Assembly: GCA_027039745.1 (NCBI GenBank)
Contig: JALUMP010000068.1
Coordinates: 1-9,861 of the forward strand
Reading direction: 5' to 3'
DNA from: Candidatus Parcubacteria bacterium
GTDB taxonomy: Bacteria; Patescibacteriota; Minisyncoccia; Phycocordibacterales; GCA-2747955
DNA: 9,861 nucleotides
Position numbers and translations under genes: made by a program
Shown: positions 1 to 7,500 of the stretch, piece by piece
Numbering within the stretch: the stretch's first letter is position 1
Layout of the letters: each line of letters opens with the position of its first letter
The notes under the pieces: model-generated
Told to the model about the DNA's origin: nothing
What the model saw: only the letters and a program-made list of their open reading frames with translations
The model's database searches: none

Positions 1-2
1 TT

Positions 3-137
3 GGACAAAAACAATTTATTGTTGGAGAAAAAGCGTTTCAGACACGTTATGGTGAAAACCCACATCAAGATGGTGCATTGTATGAGTTTGATTATTTTTA
101 TTCAAATAACTTTACAACACTTAAAGGTGAGTTGTGA
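3..137 (+). pseudogene. purH: purH fragment (AICAR transformylase/IMP cyclohydrolase), 3' truncated; 5' part outside window
   Basis: Frame 3 stays open from the left edge to a TGA at 135-137 and gives 44 residues. They include RYGENPHQ followed by GALYEF and FTTLKGE. RYGENPHQ is a hallmark of PurH at the start of the AICAR transformylase domain, roughly 200 residues into a protein of about 510-530. In the family, LKGE is followed by a conserved stretch close to ASFNNLTD. Here it is followed by Leu and a stop, so more than half of the enzyme, including most of the transformylase domain, is missing. PurH catalyses the last two steps of IMP synthesis. This copy cannot supply the transformylase unless the rest lies elsewhere. 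Homology ends at about 129-134, at a 7-bp tandem duplication, which suggests a rearrangement or insertion boundary. Family assignment is confident from the motif. How much of purH lies to the left is not visible. Confidence 0.8.
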
Positions 138-214
138 GTTTTAGAAAACTCTATATTTGATTCTATTATACCTCTACTCATAAATTCGTTGATTTTAAAT
201 TCTCTATTTTTCAT
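98..214 (-). CDS. small hypothetical ORF (38 aa) crossing the purH junction
   Basis: On the minus strand an ATG at 214-212 follows an AAAGGG Shine-Dalgarno-like sequence (225-220) at about 5 nt spacing. The frame reads 38 codons to a TAA at 100-98. The first roughly 26 residues (beginning MKNREFKINEF) come from DNA to the right of the purH junction. The last roughly 12 are antisense purH and carry no family meaning. The most economical reading is the 5' end of a larger gene cut off when it was joined to purH. It could equally be a chance ORF, since AT-rich sequence throws up such starts. The protein is hydrophilic, with no signal peptide or membrane segment. I do not recognise it. Confidence 0.3.
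   Translation of the reverse strand: MKNREFKINEFMSRGIIESNIEFSKTHNSPLSVVKLFE
127..151. repeat. 7-bp tandem duplication plus perfect palindrome at the purH breakpoint
   Basis: GTGAGTT occurs twice in tandem at 127-133 and 134-140. The second copy overlaps a perfect inverted repeat, GAGTTTT-AG-AAAACTC (136-151). Homology of the purH fragment ends inside the first copy. The arrangement could mark the end of an inserted element, a target duplication or a deletion joint. The palindrome lacks a T-run on either side, so it is not a convincing terminator. From 152 to 304 I see only the start of the leftward small ORF and the A/T-rich upstream region of the next gene. Confidence 0.5.
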
Positions 215-304
215 CTTTACCCTTTAAACTTTTGTCCAACCATGCATCTTTTTTGCCGAGATTATATCTATATTTTCATTAATCAACTTTAAAGGTAAAA
301 ATAA

Positions 305-2080
305 ATGAGAGCAATAATTCCAGTATATGACGAATATGCAAATGTTTCAATAAAAAACAAAAAAGAGTTGTTAGACTTAATAAAAGAAAAAAATTTTAAT
401 GACTTCATACTAACAAAAATGATAGCATCGGGAGATATAGAAAGATTATTGTTTGGTTATGCAGATGATGAATTATTAAAAAAAATAAAAGAAGAAAAAG
501 AAAAAATAATAAACAATAAGAAAAGAGGCTTTTCTTTGCCTGGGTATTTAGATTTAACTGAATATGAATTTTTACTTATAGCAGGTTCATATCATTCAAA
601 AACAAATTCAATAATTAATGATACAATTATACATGGGTATCATAGGCAAAAAACAAGATTCTTTGTAGATGATAAATTTAAAATAAAAAATGGGCAGACC
701 ACTATATCAAATCTTTTGTTCAAAAAAAATACTAGTGGAAATGTTGTATGTATATATATAGAAAAAGATACTTTTTTAAATTTAACAAATGTGATTTTTG
801 ATGGAATTACTCTAGTTGTGGAAGACGGGGCAAGCTTAAAAATGGAAAATGTTTTTTTTAGAGGAGGACAAATTGGAGTGATACAAAAAGGCGATTCTCT
901 TATTGAATCAAAAAATGTAAATTTCATAGGTATATCTTATGAATATTATTTTGAAAATTTATCAAAAGAAACATCAAAAGGAATTTTGAATTTTCATAAT
1001 AGAGATGAAATTATAGATTTTATTAGAAAATCAAAAGTAGACAATTTATTTATGTATGAAAATATAGATTTTTCAGAAAAAGAATTGATTCCAATAAAAA
1101 CTAAAATAAATATTGAAAGTGGAAAAAATGATAATTCATTAATTTTTTTGAAATTCAATAAAATATTATTAAGTAGTAAATTGCATAGTGGCAAAAACAT
1201 TATTATAGAAGGAGAAATTTATATAAAAGATAGTGTTAATGTTGATTTAAATTTAAACATATTGTTTGGGAGTATAGACATAATAGACTCAAAAGAAGTA
1301 GTTATAGCTACAAATAGAATTATTCCATTCAATAAAAAAGTTTGTTTAAATGTAGAAAATTCAAATATATTAATTATGGATACATCCATAGGGGAAAAGG
1401 AATATATTTCAGAAATTTCAATAGAGATGTCAAGTTCAATAATTCATTTTAAAAATACAGCAATTGAATATTTCGAAAGTGCAATAAAAAAAAAAAAAAA
1501 AAATATTGAAAATGGAGAAATAAAATTATATGAAGAACAAGAGAATGAAATATTCTTTGAAGATTTAAAAATATCAAATTGTAATGAAGCTTTAAAAGCC
1601 GAAGGTTCTTTGAAAAAAATAATAGGCACAAACCTATTATTGGAAAATTTATTTAAAGGGATGAGCATTAAAAAAGCATTGATAAATATAAAAGAATTCA
1701 TAATAAAAGACATTAAGAAGAGTCCATTTTCGTTTCATAATTCAAAAATATTTTTAAGTGGAGAGAATAGTCTTGTAACAAGAATTGGAAATGCTGTTGA
1801 GATTGAAGATAATTCAGAGTGTGAAATGGAAAATATAAAATGGGTAAATATTAAAGAATCTGCTGCCATATCAATAAATAATTCAACTTTAATAAGTCAC
1901 CATTCTATTTTCCAAGAAACATTAGTAGCAATTCATACATTTGAAAATGGGTTATTCGTCAATGACGACAATAAATTCGAAGATGTTAACACTCCAATAT
2001 TAAAAGAGCATGGTTCAAAGCCACAAATGGATTATGTTGAATATTTAGCAGAAAAAGAAATTAAAAATGAAGGAATGTAA
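305..2080 (+). CDS. predicted cytoplasmic parallel beta-helix protein, unknown function
   Basis: This 591-residue protein has no signal peptide and no membrane span, so it probably acts in the cytoplasm. Residues 1 to about 80 look helical and charged. From about residue 85 to 570 it is a long series of short beta-strand-like stretches with recurring Asn, Gly and Ser turns, for example runs around VIFDGITL, VFFRGGQI and VNFIGI. That is the texture of right-handed parallel beta-helix proteins of the pectate-lyase-like fold. No catalytic site is visible. The start is supported by AAAGG at 291-295, about 9 nt upstream. The stop overlaps the start of the AAA+ ATPase gene by one base (TAATG), and GAAGGA at 2069-2074 serves as that gene's ribosome site. 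The two are therefore almost certainly cotranscribed and translationally coupled. An 18-A run within codons 394-400 is a slippage hotspot. The fold is inferred from sequence texture only. A substrate, scaffold or adaptor of the ATPase is possible but unproven. Confidence 0.85.
   Translation: MRAIIPVYDEYANVSIKNKKELLDLIKEKNFNDFILTKMIASGDIERLLFGYADDELLKKIKEEKEKIINNKKRGFSLPGYLDLTEYEFLLIAGSYHSKTNSIINDTIIHGYHRQKTRFFVDDKFKIKNGQTTISNLLFKKNTSGNVVCIYIEKDTFLNLTNVIFDGITLVVEDGASLKMENVFFRGGQIGVIQKGDSLIESKNVNFIGISYEYYFENLSKETSKGILNFHNRDEIIDFIRKSKVDNLFMYENIDFSEKELIPIKTKINIESGKNDNSLIFLKFNKILLSSKLHSGKNIIIEGEIYIKDSVNVDLNLNILFGSIDIIDSKEVVIATNRIIPFNKKVCLNVENSNILIMDTSIGEKEYISEISIEMSSSIIHFKNTAIEYFESAIKKKKKNIENGEIKLYEEQENEIFFEDLKISNCNEALKAEGSLKKIIGTNLLLENLFKGMSIKKALINIKEFIIKDIKKSPFSFHNSKIFLSGENSLVTRIGNAVEIEDNSECEMENIKWVNIKESAAISINNSTLISHHSIFQETLVAIHTFENGLFVNDDNKFEDVNTPILKEHGSKPQMDYVEYLAEKEIKNEGM
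1486..1503. repeat. poly(A)18 homopolymer inside the beta-helix gene
   Basis: Eighteen consecutive A residues encode a lysine stretch at about codons 395-399. At the length shown the frame is open. Loss of one A would meet TAA seven codons later. Gain of one A would meet TGA almost at once. Either change would give a product of about 400 residues and remove the C-terminal third. It could act as a phase-variation or transcriptional-slippage site, or the exact count could be a sequencing error. Confidence 0.9.
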
Positions 2081-3621
2081 TGAATTTAATAAATAAAACA
2101 AAAGAAGATATTAAAAATTCAATTTTAAGTAATGTACCTCTTATTTATATAGAAACGGAAGAACATAAAAGAGGTATGGAAATTATTAAAGATGTGGCAA
2201 ATAAAACTTCTATATACGAATTACTTGTATGGTCAGAATTTACAGGATTGAAAAGTGTAAAAGATGAAAGTATTATTTCAGAAGAAAGATCTTTTAAAAA
2301 AATATTAAAAATGATGACAGAAGTTGATAAAAAAACTATTTTTATTATACAAAATTTACATAATTTTATGGGTAATAATGAAAACATTTCATCATTATTG
2401 GGTGTTATAGAAAGTATTACACAAAAAGATTTACCACTAACAATAATCACAGTTTCAACAAGTTTATTAATTCCAAAAGATGTTACACAGTATGTTAATT
2501 ATTTCGAATTACCTTACCCATCACGAGAAGAAATAAATGTGATGATAGAAAGAATTTTTAAAGAAAATGAAATAGATTTAGATGAAGTAACAAAGTCATT
2601 TTTTATAGAAAGTTTAAATGGTTTGAGTGAGGATCAAGTTATTTTAATGATATATTCAACAATTAGTAAAGTTTTGTCTGAAGAAAGATTTATTGATAAT
2701 AATGATGTAGATTCAATTATTAAACAAAAAAGACAAATAATAAATAAATCAGGAGTTATTGAAGCAATAGATAATGACTCTTTTCATTTTGAAGATATAG
2801 GTGGGCTAGAGAATTTAAAAGCTTGGATGGAAATTAGAAAAAAAGTATTTTCAGATATGCAAAAAGCAAAAGAATGGGGTGTCATTCCACCGAGAGGATT
2901 GTTTTTGTTTGGTATGCCAGGTGTTGGAAAATCGCTAACATCAAAAGTAATTGCCTCTTATTACAATCTTCCTTTACTTAAATTGGATATGAGTTTAATT
3001 TTTGGTTCTACTGAGCCAGAAGTTGCTGCAAAAAGAGCTTTGAAATTAGCATCAGCAATTGCTCCTTGTGTTCTTTGGATAGATGAAGTGGAAAAAGCAT
3101 TTGCTGGTACAGAAGCCGGGACAAAAGGTGGAGAACAAGCAATGAGAGTTTTTGGTCAGGTATTAACTTGGATGGAAGAGAATATTGCACCCGTTTTAAC
3201 AGTTGCTTCCGCAAATGATATTTCAAATATCAGGGGGGAACTTATTAGACGATTTGATGAAATGTTTTTTGTTGATTTTCCTCAAAAAAAATCAGAAGTT
3301 GAAGCAATTTTTAAAGTGCATCTTAGAAGAAAATTGGGGGGAAAAAGAAAAGATTATATTGAAGATCTAAATTATGATGCTATTCATAAAAGAATGAAAC
3401 AAATTGTAAAAAGGTATGGGGGAGAGGAAGAAGCAGGTTATTCTGGTTCAGATATAGAAAAGATAGTTAAAGAGGTTTTAAATATGGCATATACAACAGG
3501 TCTACAAAAAATAACAACAAGACATTTTATATCAAAGATAGGTGATGTAAGACCACAAAGAGGTGATGTCATTGCGAAAATGAAGCTCGCAGCAAAAAAG
3601 ATGGATGCTATTTTAGCTTAA
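2080..3621 (+). CDS. Ycf46-like AAA+ ATPase
   Basis: The product has 513 residues, the usual length for Ycf46-type proteins. Residues 1 to about 200 form an N-terminal region resembling the degenerate first ATPase-like domain of that family (LIYIETEEHKRG near the start), with no Walker motif. The AAA+ core spans about 235-420. It has an IGGLENLKAW lead-in, Walker A GMPGVGKS (278-285, Lys284), Walker B LWIDEVEK (Asp335, Glu336), a sensor-1-like SANDIS and an RRFDE arginine-finger region (Arg390, Arg391). A C-terminal helical lid with a YSGSDIEK sensor-2-type segment follows. All ATPase residues are intact, so it should hydrolyse ATP and remodel a protein or complex in the cytoplasm, probably as a ring. 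Ycf46 itself is poorly understood and is best known from plastids and cyanobacteria. Translation is coupled to the upstream beta-helix gene, making that protein the obvious partner. The ATPase call is secure, the subfamily likely and the substrate unknown. Confidence 0.93.
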   Translation: MNLINKTKEDIKNSILSNVPLIYIETEEHKRGMEIIKDVANKTSIYELLVWSEFTGLKSVKDESIISEERSFKKILKMMTEVDKKTIFIIQNLHNFMGNNENISSLLGVIESITQKDLPLTIITVSTSLLIPKDVTQYVNYFELPYPSREEINVMIERIFKENEIDLDEVTKSFFIESLNGLSEDQVILMIYSTISKVLSEERFIDNNDVDSIIKQKRQIINKSGVIEAIDNDSFHFEDIGGLENLKAWMEIRKKVFSDMQKAKEWGVIPPRGLFLFGMPGVGKSLTSKVIASYYNLPLLKLDMSLIFGSTEPEVAAKRALKLASAIAPCVLWIDEVEKAFAGTEAGTKGGEQAMRVFGQVLTWMEENIAPVLTVASANDISNIRGELIRRFDEMFFVDFPQKKSEVEAIFKVHLRRKLGGKRKDYIEDLNYDAIHKRMKQIVKRYGGEEEAGYSGSDIEKIVKEVLNMAYTTGLQKITTRHFISKIGDVRPQRGDVIAKMKLAAKKMDAILA

Positions 3622-3709
3622 TACTTTGTCTCTGACTTTCACCTAATTTCAATAAGAGATATCGCCTTTTTAGGATAAAAACTATACCATACTTTAAGGA
3701 ATTTCTTGT

Positions 3710-3737
3710 TATAATAATTAAAATATACTATAAAAGG
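3710..3737 (+). promoter_or_regulatory. candidate -10 box and RBS for the thioredoxin-like gene
   Basis: TATAAT at 3710-3715, preceded by TTGT, makes a good Campylobacterota-style -10 box. Those promoters often lack a -35 element, and none is obvious here. AAAAGG at 3732-3737 lies 6 nt before the ATG at 3744. The rest of the 122-bp gap after the ATPase gene shows no strong terminator hairpin. Confidence 0.5.
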
Positions 3738-3743
3738 TAAAAA

Positions 3744-4370
3744 ATGAAAATATTAAAATTTTGTGTATTAATTTTTATCCCATTAATATTAAGTGCTCAT
3801 ACTGATAATTTTTTTGATACAATATATACTGTTGATGTAGGTAAAGAACCGATGGCTATTAAGAAAAAAGAACCGATGGCTATTAAGAAAAAAGAACCGA
3901 TGGCTATTAAGAAAAAAGAACCGATGGCTATTAAGAAAAAAGAGAATGTAGTAATTAATTATAAAAAAGAATTAAAAATAAAAAGAAAATCTTTTTTTCT
4001 TTTAAAAAACACAGGAATAAAACTGTATTCGTATGAAAGAGCAAAAGTAATATCTAAAAAAGAAGATAAAACGATATATCTTATTATTTATTCTGAAAAT
4101 TGTAAATATTGCATTCAATATTTTTCGATTTTAAATAATAAAGGATGGTTTACAAGATATTTAAAAAACAATTTCATAGTAGCATACTTAAATGCAAAAG
4201 AAACAATTCAATATCCACAATTTCAAACTTCAATGTATCCAACTACTTTTTTAGTAAATAAGAATGAAGTAATTGTAACAAATCCAATAAAAGGTATTCC
4301 AGAACTAAATAATTATTTTAGAAGTTTTTTATATGGGATAGGAACTTATAATTTTAATAATTCCAAGTGA
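3744..4370 (+). CDS. exported thioredoxin-fold protein with a repeat linker
   Basis: The product has 208 residues. Residues 1-17 form a signal peptide: Lys near the start, a hydrophobic core, and a likely cleavage after LSA before HTD. The protein is therefore probably periplasmic. Residues 34-65 are four identical copies of KEPMAIKK. The thioredoxin-like domain covers about 90-200, with a strand ending in YSEN, the redox pair CKYC (Cys120, Cys123) and a cis-proline loop around MYPTTF (Pro166). Such proteins reduce, oxidise or isomerise disulfides of exported partners. The CxxC and cis-Pro together support activity, but the direction of chemistry cannot be read from the sequence. The lysine-rich repeat would put a flexible, strongly basic spacer between the N-terminus and the domain. 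A disulfide-rich membrane protein lies downstream at 8671 and is a plausible client. The gene has its own -10 box and RBS. Confidence 0.85.
   Translation: MKILKFCVLIFIPLILSAHTDNFFDTIYTVDVGKEPMAIKKKEPMAIKKKEPMAIKKKEPMAIKKKENVVINYKKELKIKRKSFFLLKNTGIKLYSYERAKVISKKEDKTIYLIIYSENCKYCIQYFSILNNKGWFTRYLKNNFIVAYLNAKETIQYPQFQTSMYPTTFLVNKNEVIVTNPIKGIPELNNYFRSFLYGIGTYNFNNSK
3843..3938 (+). repeat. four perfect 24-bp tandem repeats in a coding region
   Basis: A 24-bp unit reading AAAGAACCGATGGCTATTAA plus GAAA is repeated four times with no mismatch, followed by a partial fifth start (AAAGA). Each unit is exactly eight codons (KEPMAIKK), so copy-number change keeps the frame. Identity at every synonymous position points to recent expansion. 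Confidence 0.98.
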
Positions 4371-4413
4371 GCCTCTCCGCTCTAAAAGGTGACGTCTTCT
4401 GTTGGATTATGAT

Positions 4414-4432
4414 AAAAACTTCAATGGTTTTT
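4414..4432 (+). terminator. weak A/U-rich hairpin after the thioredoxin-like gene
   Basis: AAAAAC (4414-4419) can pair with GTTTTT (4427-4432) across a 7-nt loop, about 45 nt after the stop codon. The stem is almost all A-T and is not followed by a long T-run, so it is a poor terminator candidate. Nothing better is visible between the two genes. Confidence 0.2.
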
Positions 4433-4464
4433 CTGCTAAATAAAAATAAAAAACAAACTTCTTT

Positions 4465-4470
4465 TATAAT
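4465..4470 (+). promoter_or_regulatory. candidate -10 box of the helicase gene
   Basis: TATAAT at 4465-4470 lies in an A/T-rich run about 67 nt before the helicase ATG. This would give a leader of roughly 60 nt that carries a nested hairpin. Confidence 0.45.
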
Positions 4471-4479
4471 ATAAAGTTT

Positions 4480-4523
4480 ACATCAACTTTCGACGGGAAG
4501 TAATTTTAATGATGTCTACTTAG
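4480..4523 (+). promoter_or_regulatory. structured 5' leader with a four-codon ORF upstream of the helicase gene
   Basis: An outer stem pairs ACATCA (4480-4485) with TGATGT (4510-4515). Directly inside it, ACTTTC (4486-4491) pairs with GGAAGT (4496-4501) around a GACG loop, with one G-T wobble. GGAAG (4496-4500) is Shine-Dalgarno-like and precedes ATG ATG TCT ACT TAG (4509-4523). The strong AAGGAG of the helicase follows at 4526-4531. The stem would hide the small ORF's ribosome site. Translation of the small ORF would break the outer stem. The pairing is seen in the sequence. A regulatory role is inferred. Confidence 0.35.
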
Positions 4524-4536
4524 CTAAGGAGAAAAT

Positions 4537-7500
4537 ATGAAATTTAATTTAGGAAATTCTTATAGTGTTGTTTACTCATCTAATGATAAGTTAATAGAAG
4601 ACTATGAGATAAACGGAAACAACATTATTTATGTTGTGCAGACAGAAGAACTTTTTAAAAGAAAAGTTGGACTTTTAGGAAAAGATAAAGTATTTTTTAA
4701 ATATTTTTGGATGAATGGTGCAAGATTTTCCAATATTCTTCATATAGGGGAATCATTTGAAGCATCTTTAAGATCTGGTGCTGTTCCAGAAGGGACTGTA
4801 CTTATGCAAGCCCACCAATCTACAAATTTTTTAAGAAAATCACTTATAAAACATAAAAATGTTTTTAAGCAAGCAGAAGAAATTGTGCAAGCAAAAAAGA
4901 TTATGTTAGAGTTTAAAAAAGAGAAGAAAAGAACAAAAAAAGAAATATCTGAACATCCAAAGAATGCATTAGCTTCTATGAATAATTCTGATTTTATGAA
5001 AGATAATGATTTGTCATTTGATTTTTGTTCTTTTATAATGTCTGTACAAATTTTGTACATGGACAATTACCATTTAGTTGTGAAAAAAAATGGTGATTAT
5101 TATAAAACATCATATATAAAAGCTTATGCAGAATTTTACAATTTACACAAAGATTTTATTGATGGAGAAGATACAGAGATTATTTCTGAATTAAGTGATG
5201 ATTTATTTGTTCGAAAACATTTTGAAAAAACAAAATTACCATTCCAACCTATTTCGAGTCACTATTTAGGCTTATTAAGCAGAGGGTTTAATTATAATAA
5301 TGAAGACCTGGTGCCAAAATGGGAAAACGATAGTAATAGAGAAGTAGAAAAACCAGTATTGCCACTACCAAATGCACATTTGGTTAATGCATTAACATCT
5401 GGTTTGTTGCAAGGAGATTTATATACAGACAGAGGAGATGCTTTAATAAAAGGTTCTACTCTAAAAGTAACAAAAAAGAATGGTGATGTAGAAGAAGAAT
5501 ATTTCGAAAACAGACAAATGGTCTTTTATAAAGATGAATATACATTGTCTCATGAAAATTCTTCTAATTTTATAGAAGCCAACCTTAAAGAGTTGAACAA
5601 AATGTTAAAAGGAATTGGTTCAATTATTGACCCAACAAATGTAACTCAATTAGAACCTTTTTTAGATATTTTATCAAAAGGGAACCGTGTTGATTTACCA
5701 GGTCAAATAATTAAAACAATTGGTAATTTCGTAGCTCAAAATAATTATAATTTTTCAATATATAATGGTGAGCCAGGAATAGGAAAAACGCAGGTTTCTT
5801 TTAGTGTATGTAATCTTTTATTAAAGACAAAATACACAAAAGGAATGAAGACTTTATTTGTAACAGATGGAGCAAAACATCTTCACAAAATGGTAGAAGA
5901 AGCTGAAAAAGTTTTAGGAGATAATGTTACTACCAAAATTGTTAGAAATCTAAATGATATTGATGATATGGTTAATGATGTTGTCCCTGATAACAAAGTT
6001 TTTGTTTACATACTTTCCAAAGACACTGCAAAAAGACAAAATAAGATGATTCAAATAAAATCTAATAAATGTCCAAATTGTGGTGCTTTCTTTACAAAGA
6101 GAGATGTTGACACTTGGAATAAAAGACTTAGAAAAGAAAATGATGATATCATTTTAAAGCGAAAAAGTAGTATTAGTAAAAATAGAAGTATAAGTTCTTG
6201 TGCTTCTTGTGGAGAAAAAATTATTTTTCCATTAACAAGAACTAATACATCAGGAAATTTTAGATGGGGAGCAAAAAAAGCAAAAACACCTTATTTAAAA
6301 GAAAAAGGTTTAAAGCCAAAAGAATCCTTTGGGAAATATCTCAGAAGAAAATTAAAATGGAAAAAAGCTATTGACTTTTTGATTATTGATGAAGCTCACA
6401 ACATGAGTTCTGACGCAAGTAATCAAACTCAACTTATGCGAGATCTTATTAAAATTTCTAGGAATAAAATGTTAATGACCGGAACATTAAGCAATGGTTA
6501 TGCCTCATCTCTTTATTATCTTTTGTATTCAGTAATGCCAAAGAGACTTAAAGAATGGGGTTTTGATATTCAAAACCAAGGATTGATCAAATGGATTGAT
6601 GCATATGGTGCAAGAAAAAGAGTTTCGAATAAAAAAGGTAAAGGTACTCCACAAGAAAAAGCGGTTATCAACCCAGCTTTAATTATGCATCATTTATCTC
6701 CATTTACAATTTGGGGAAAAATTGAAGATTTAAATTACCCAATGCCTAGATACAGTGAAAGTGTCACATTGGCACCAATTGAAAATGAGGTTATTGAAAA
6801 AATCAGCAATTTGCAAAAAGAAGCAAAAACGGTAATTCAAGAACTAAATATCGGTAGAGGAGAAGTGGATAGAATTAAACCATCATTAGCTGGTTTAACA
6901 AAAGCAATGTTGTACATAAGCAACAATCCTTTTAAAGAATATTCTATTCCGTTACGATATAGAGGTGAAGAATTGGCTCGTCTTGATGTGCCAGCAATAT
7001 ATACAAATGAAAATTTTGTCACAGGAAAAGAACAAAAATTACTAGATATAATAAAAGACAATTTAGATAAAGGTAGAAAAGTTATGGTTTATACATACTT
7101 TAATGAAACAGCCTTTGCTAATTTAAGACTTGCAAAAGTTCTTGAAAACAATATGCCTTCTGTTAGTTTTGGTATTCTTAGTAAAAGTGTCAAATCGGAA
7201 AATCTAAATGATTGGTTCGTTTCAGCTTCAAAAAAACATGATGTTGTCTTAGTTCCTTATAAACGAGTTGCAACTGGACTTGATATTCCTCAATATCCAG
7301 AAGTGGTCTTTTATGAAGAAGAATACAATATTCGTGAAATAATACAAGCTAGTCGCAGACCATATAGAGCAGTAGTTCAAAAAAATGATGTTCATATTAC
7401 ACACTTATGTCATAATGGAGTGCAGGCAATTGCAATGAAATTAATTTCAGAAAAAATTGCTGCATCAAAAATTGTCGAGGGTGAAATATATAGTGAAGAT

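Noticed and set aside
136..151. Palindrome considered as a rho-independent terminator
   Set aside because: The stem is A/T-rich, the loop is only two nucleotides and no T-run follows in either direction.
640..927. Leftward frame of 95 codons and similar leftward frames inside 994-1713, 2145-2450, 3008-3226, 4740-5066 and 6837-7061
   Set aside because: These are antisense shadows of strong rightward genes. They lack RBSs and give low-complexity, Phe/Leu/Ser-rich products typical of the complement of AT-rich coding DNA.
3843..3938. Tandem repeats considered as a CRISPR array
   Set aside because: The units abut with no spacers, are in frame and lie within a coding sequence.
4371..4430. Post-stop sequence with GCT..AAA and TTCTG that loosely resembles the IS200/IS605 end at 8534-8580
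   Set aside because: Only short blocks match, gaps are needed and no comparable stem forms. A decayed element end is possible but not supported.
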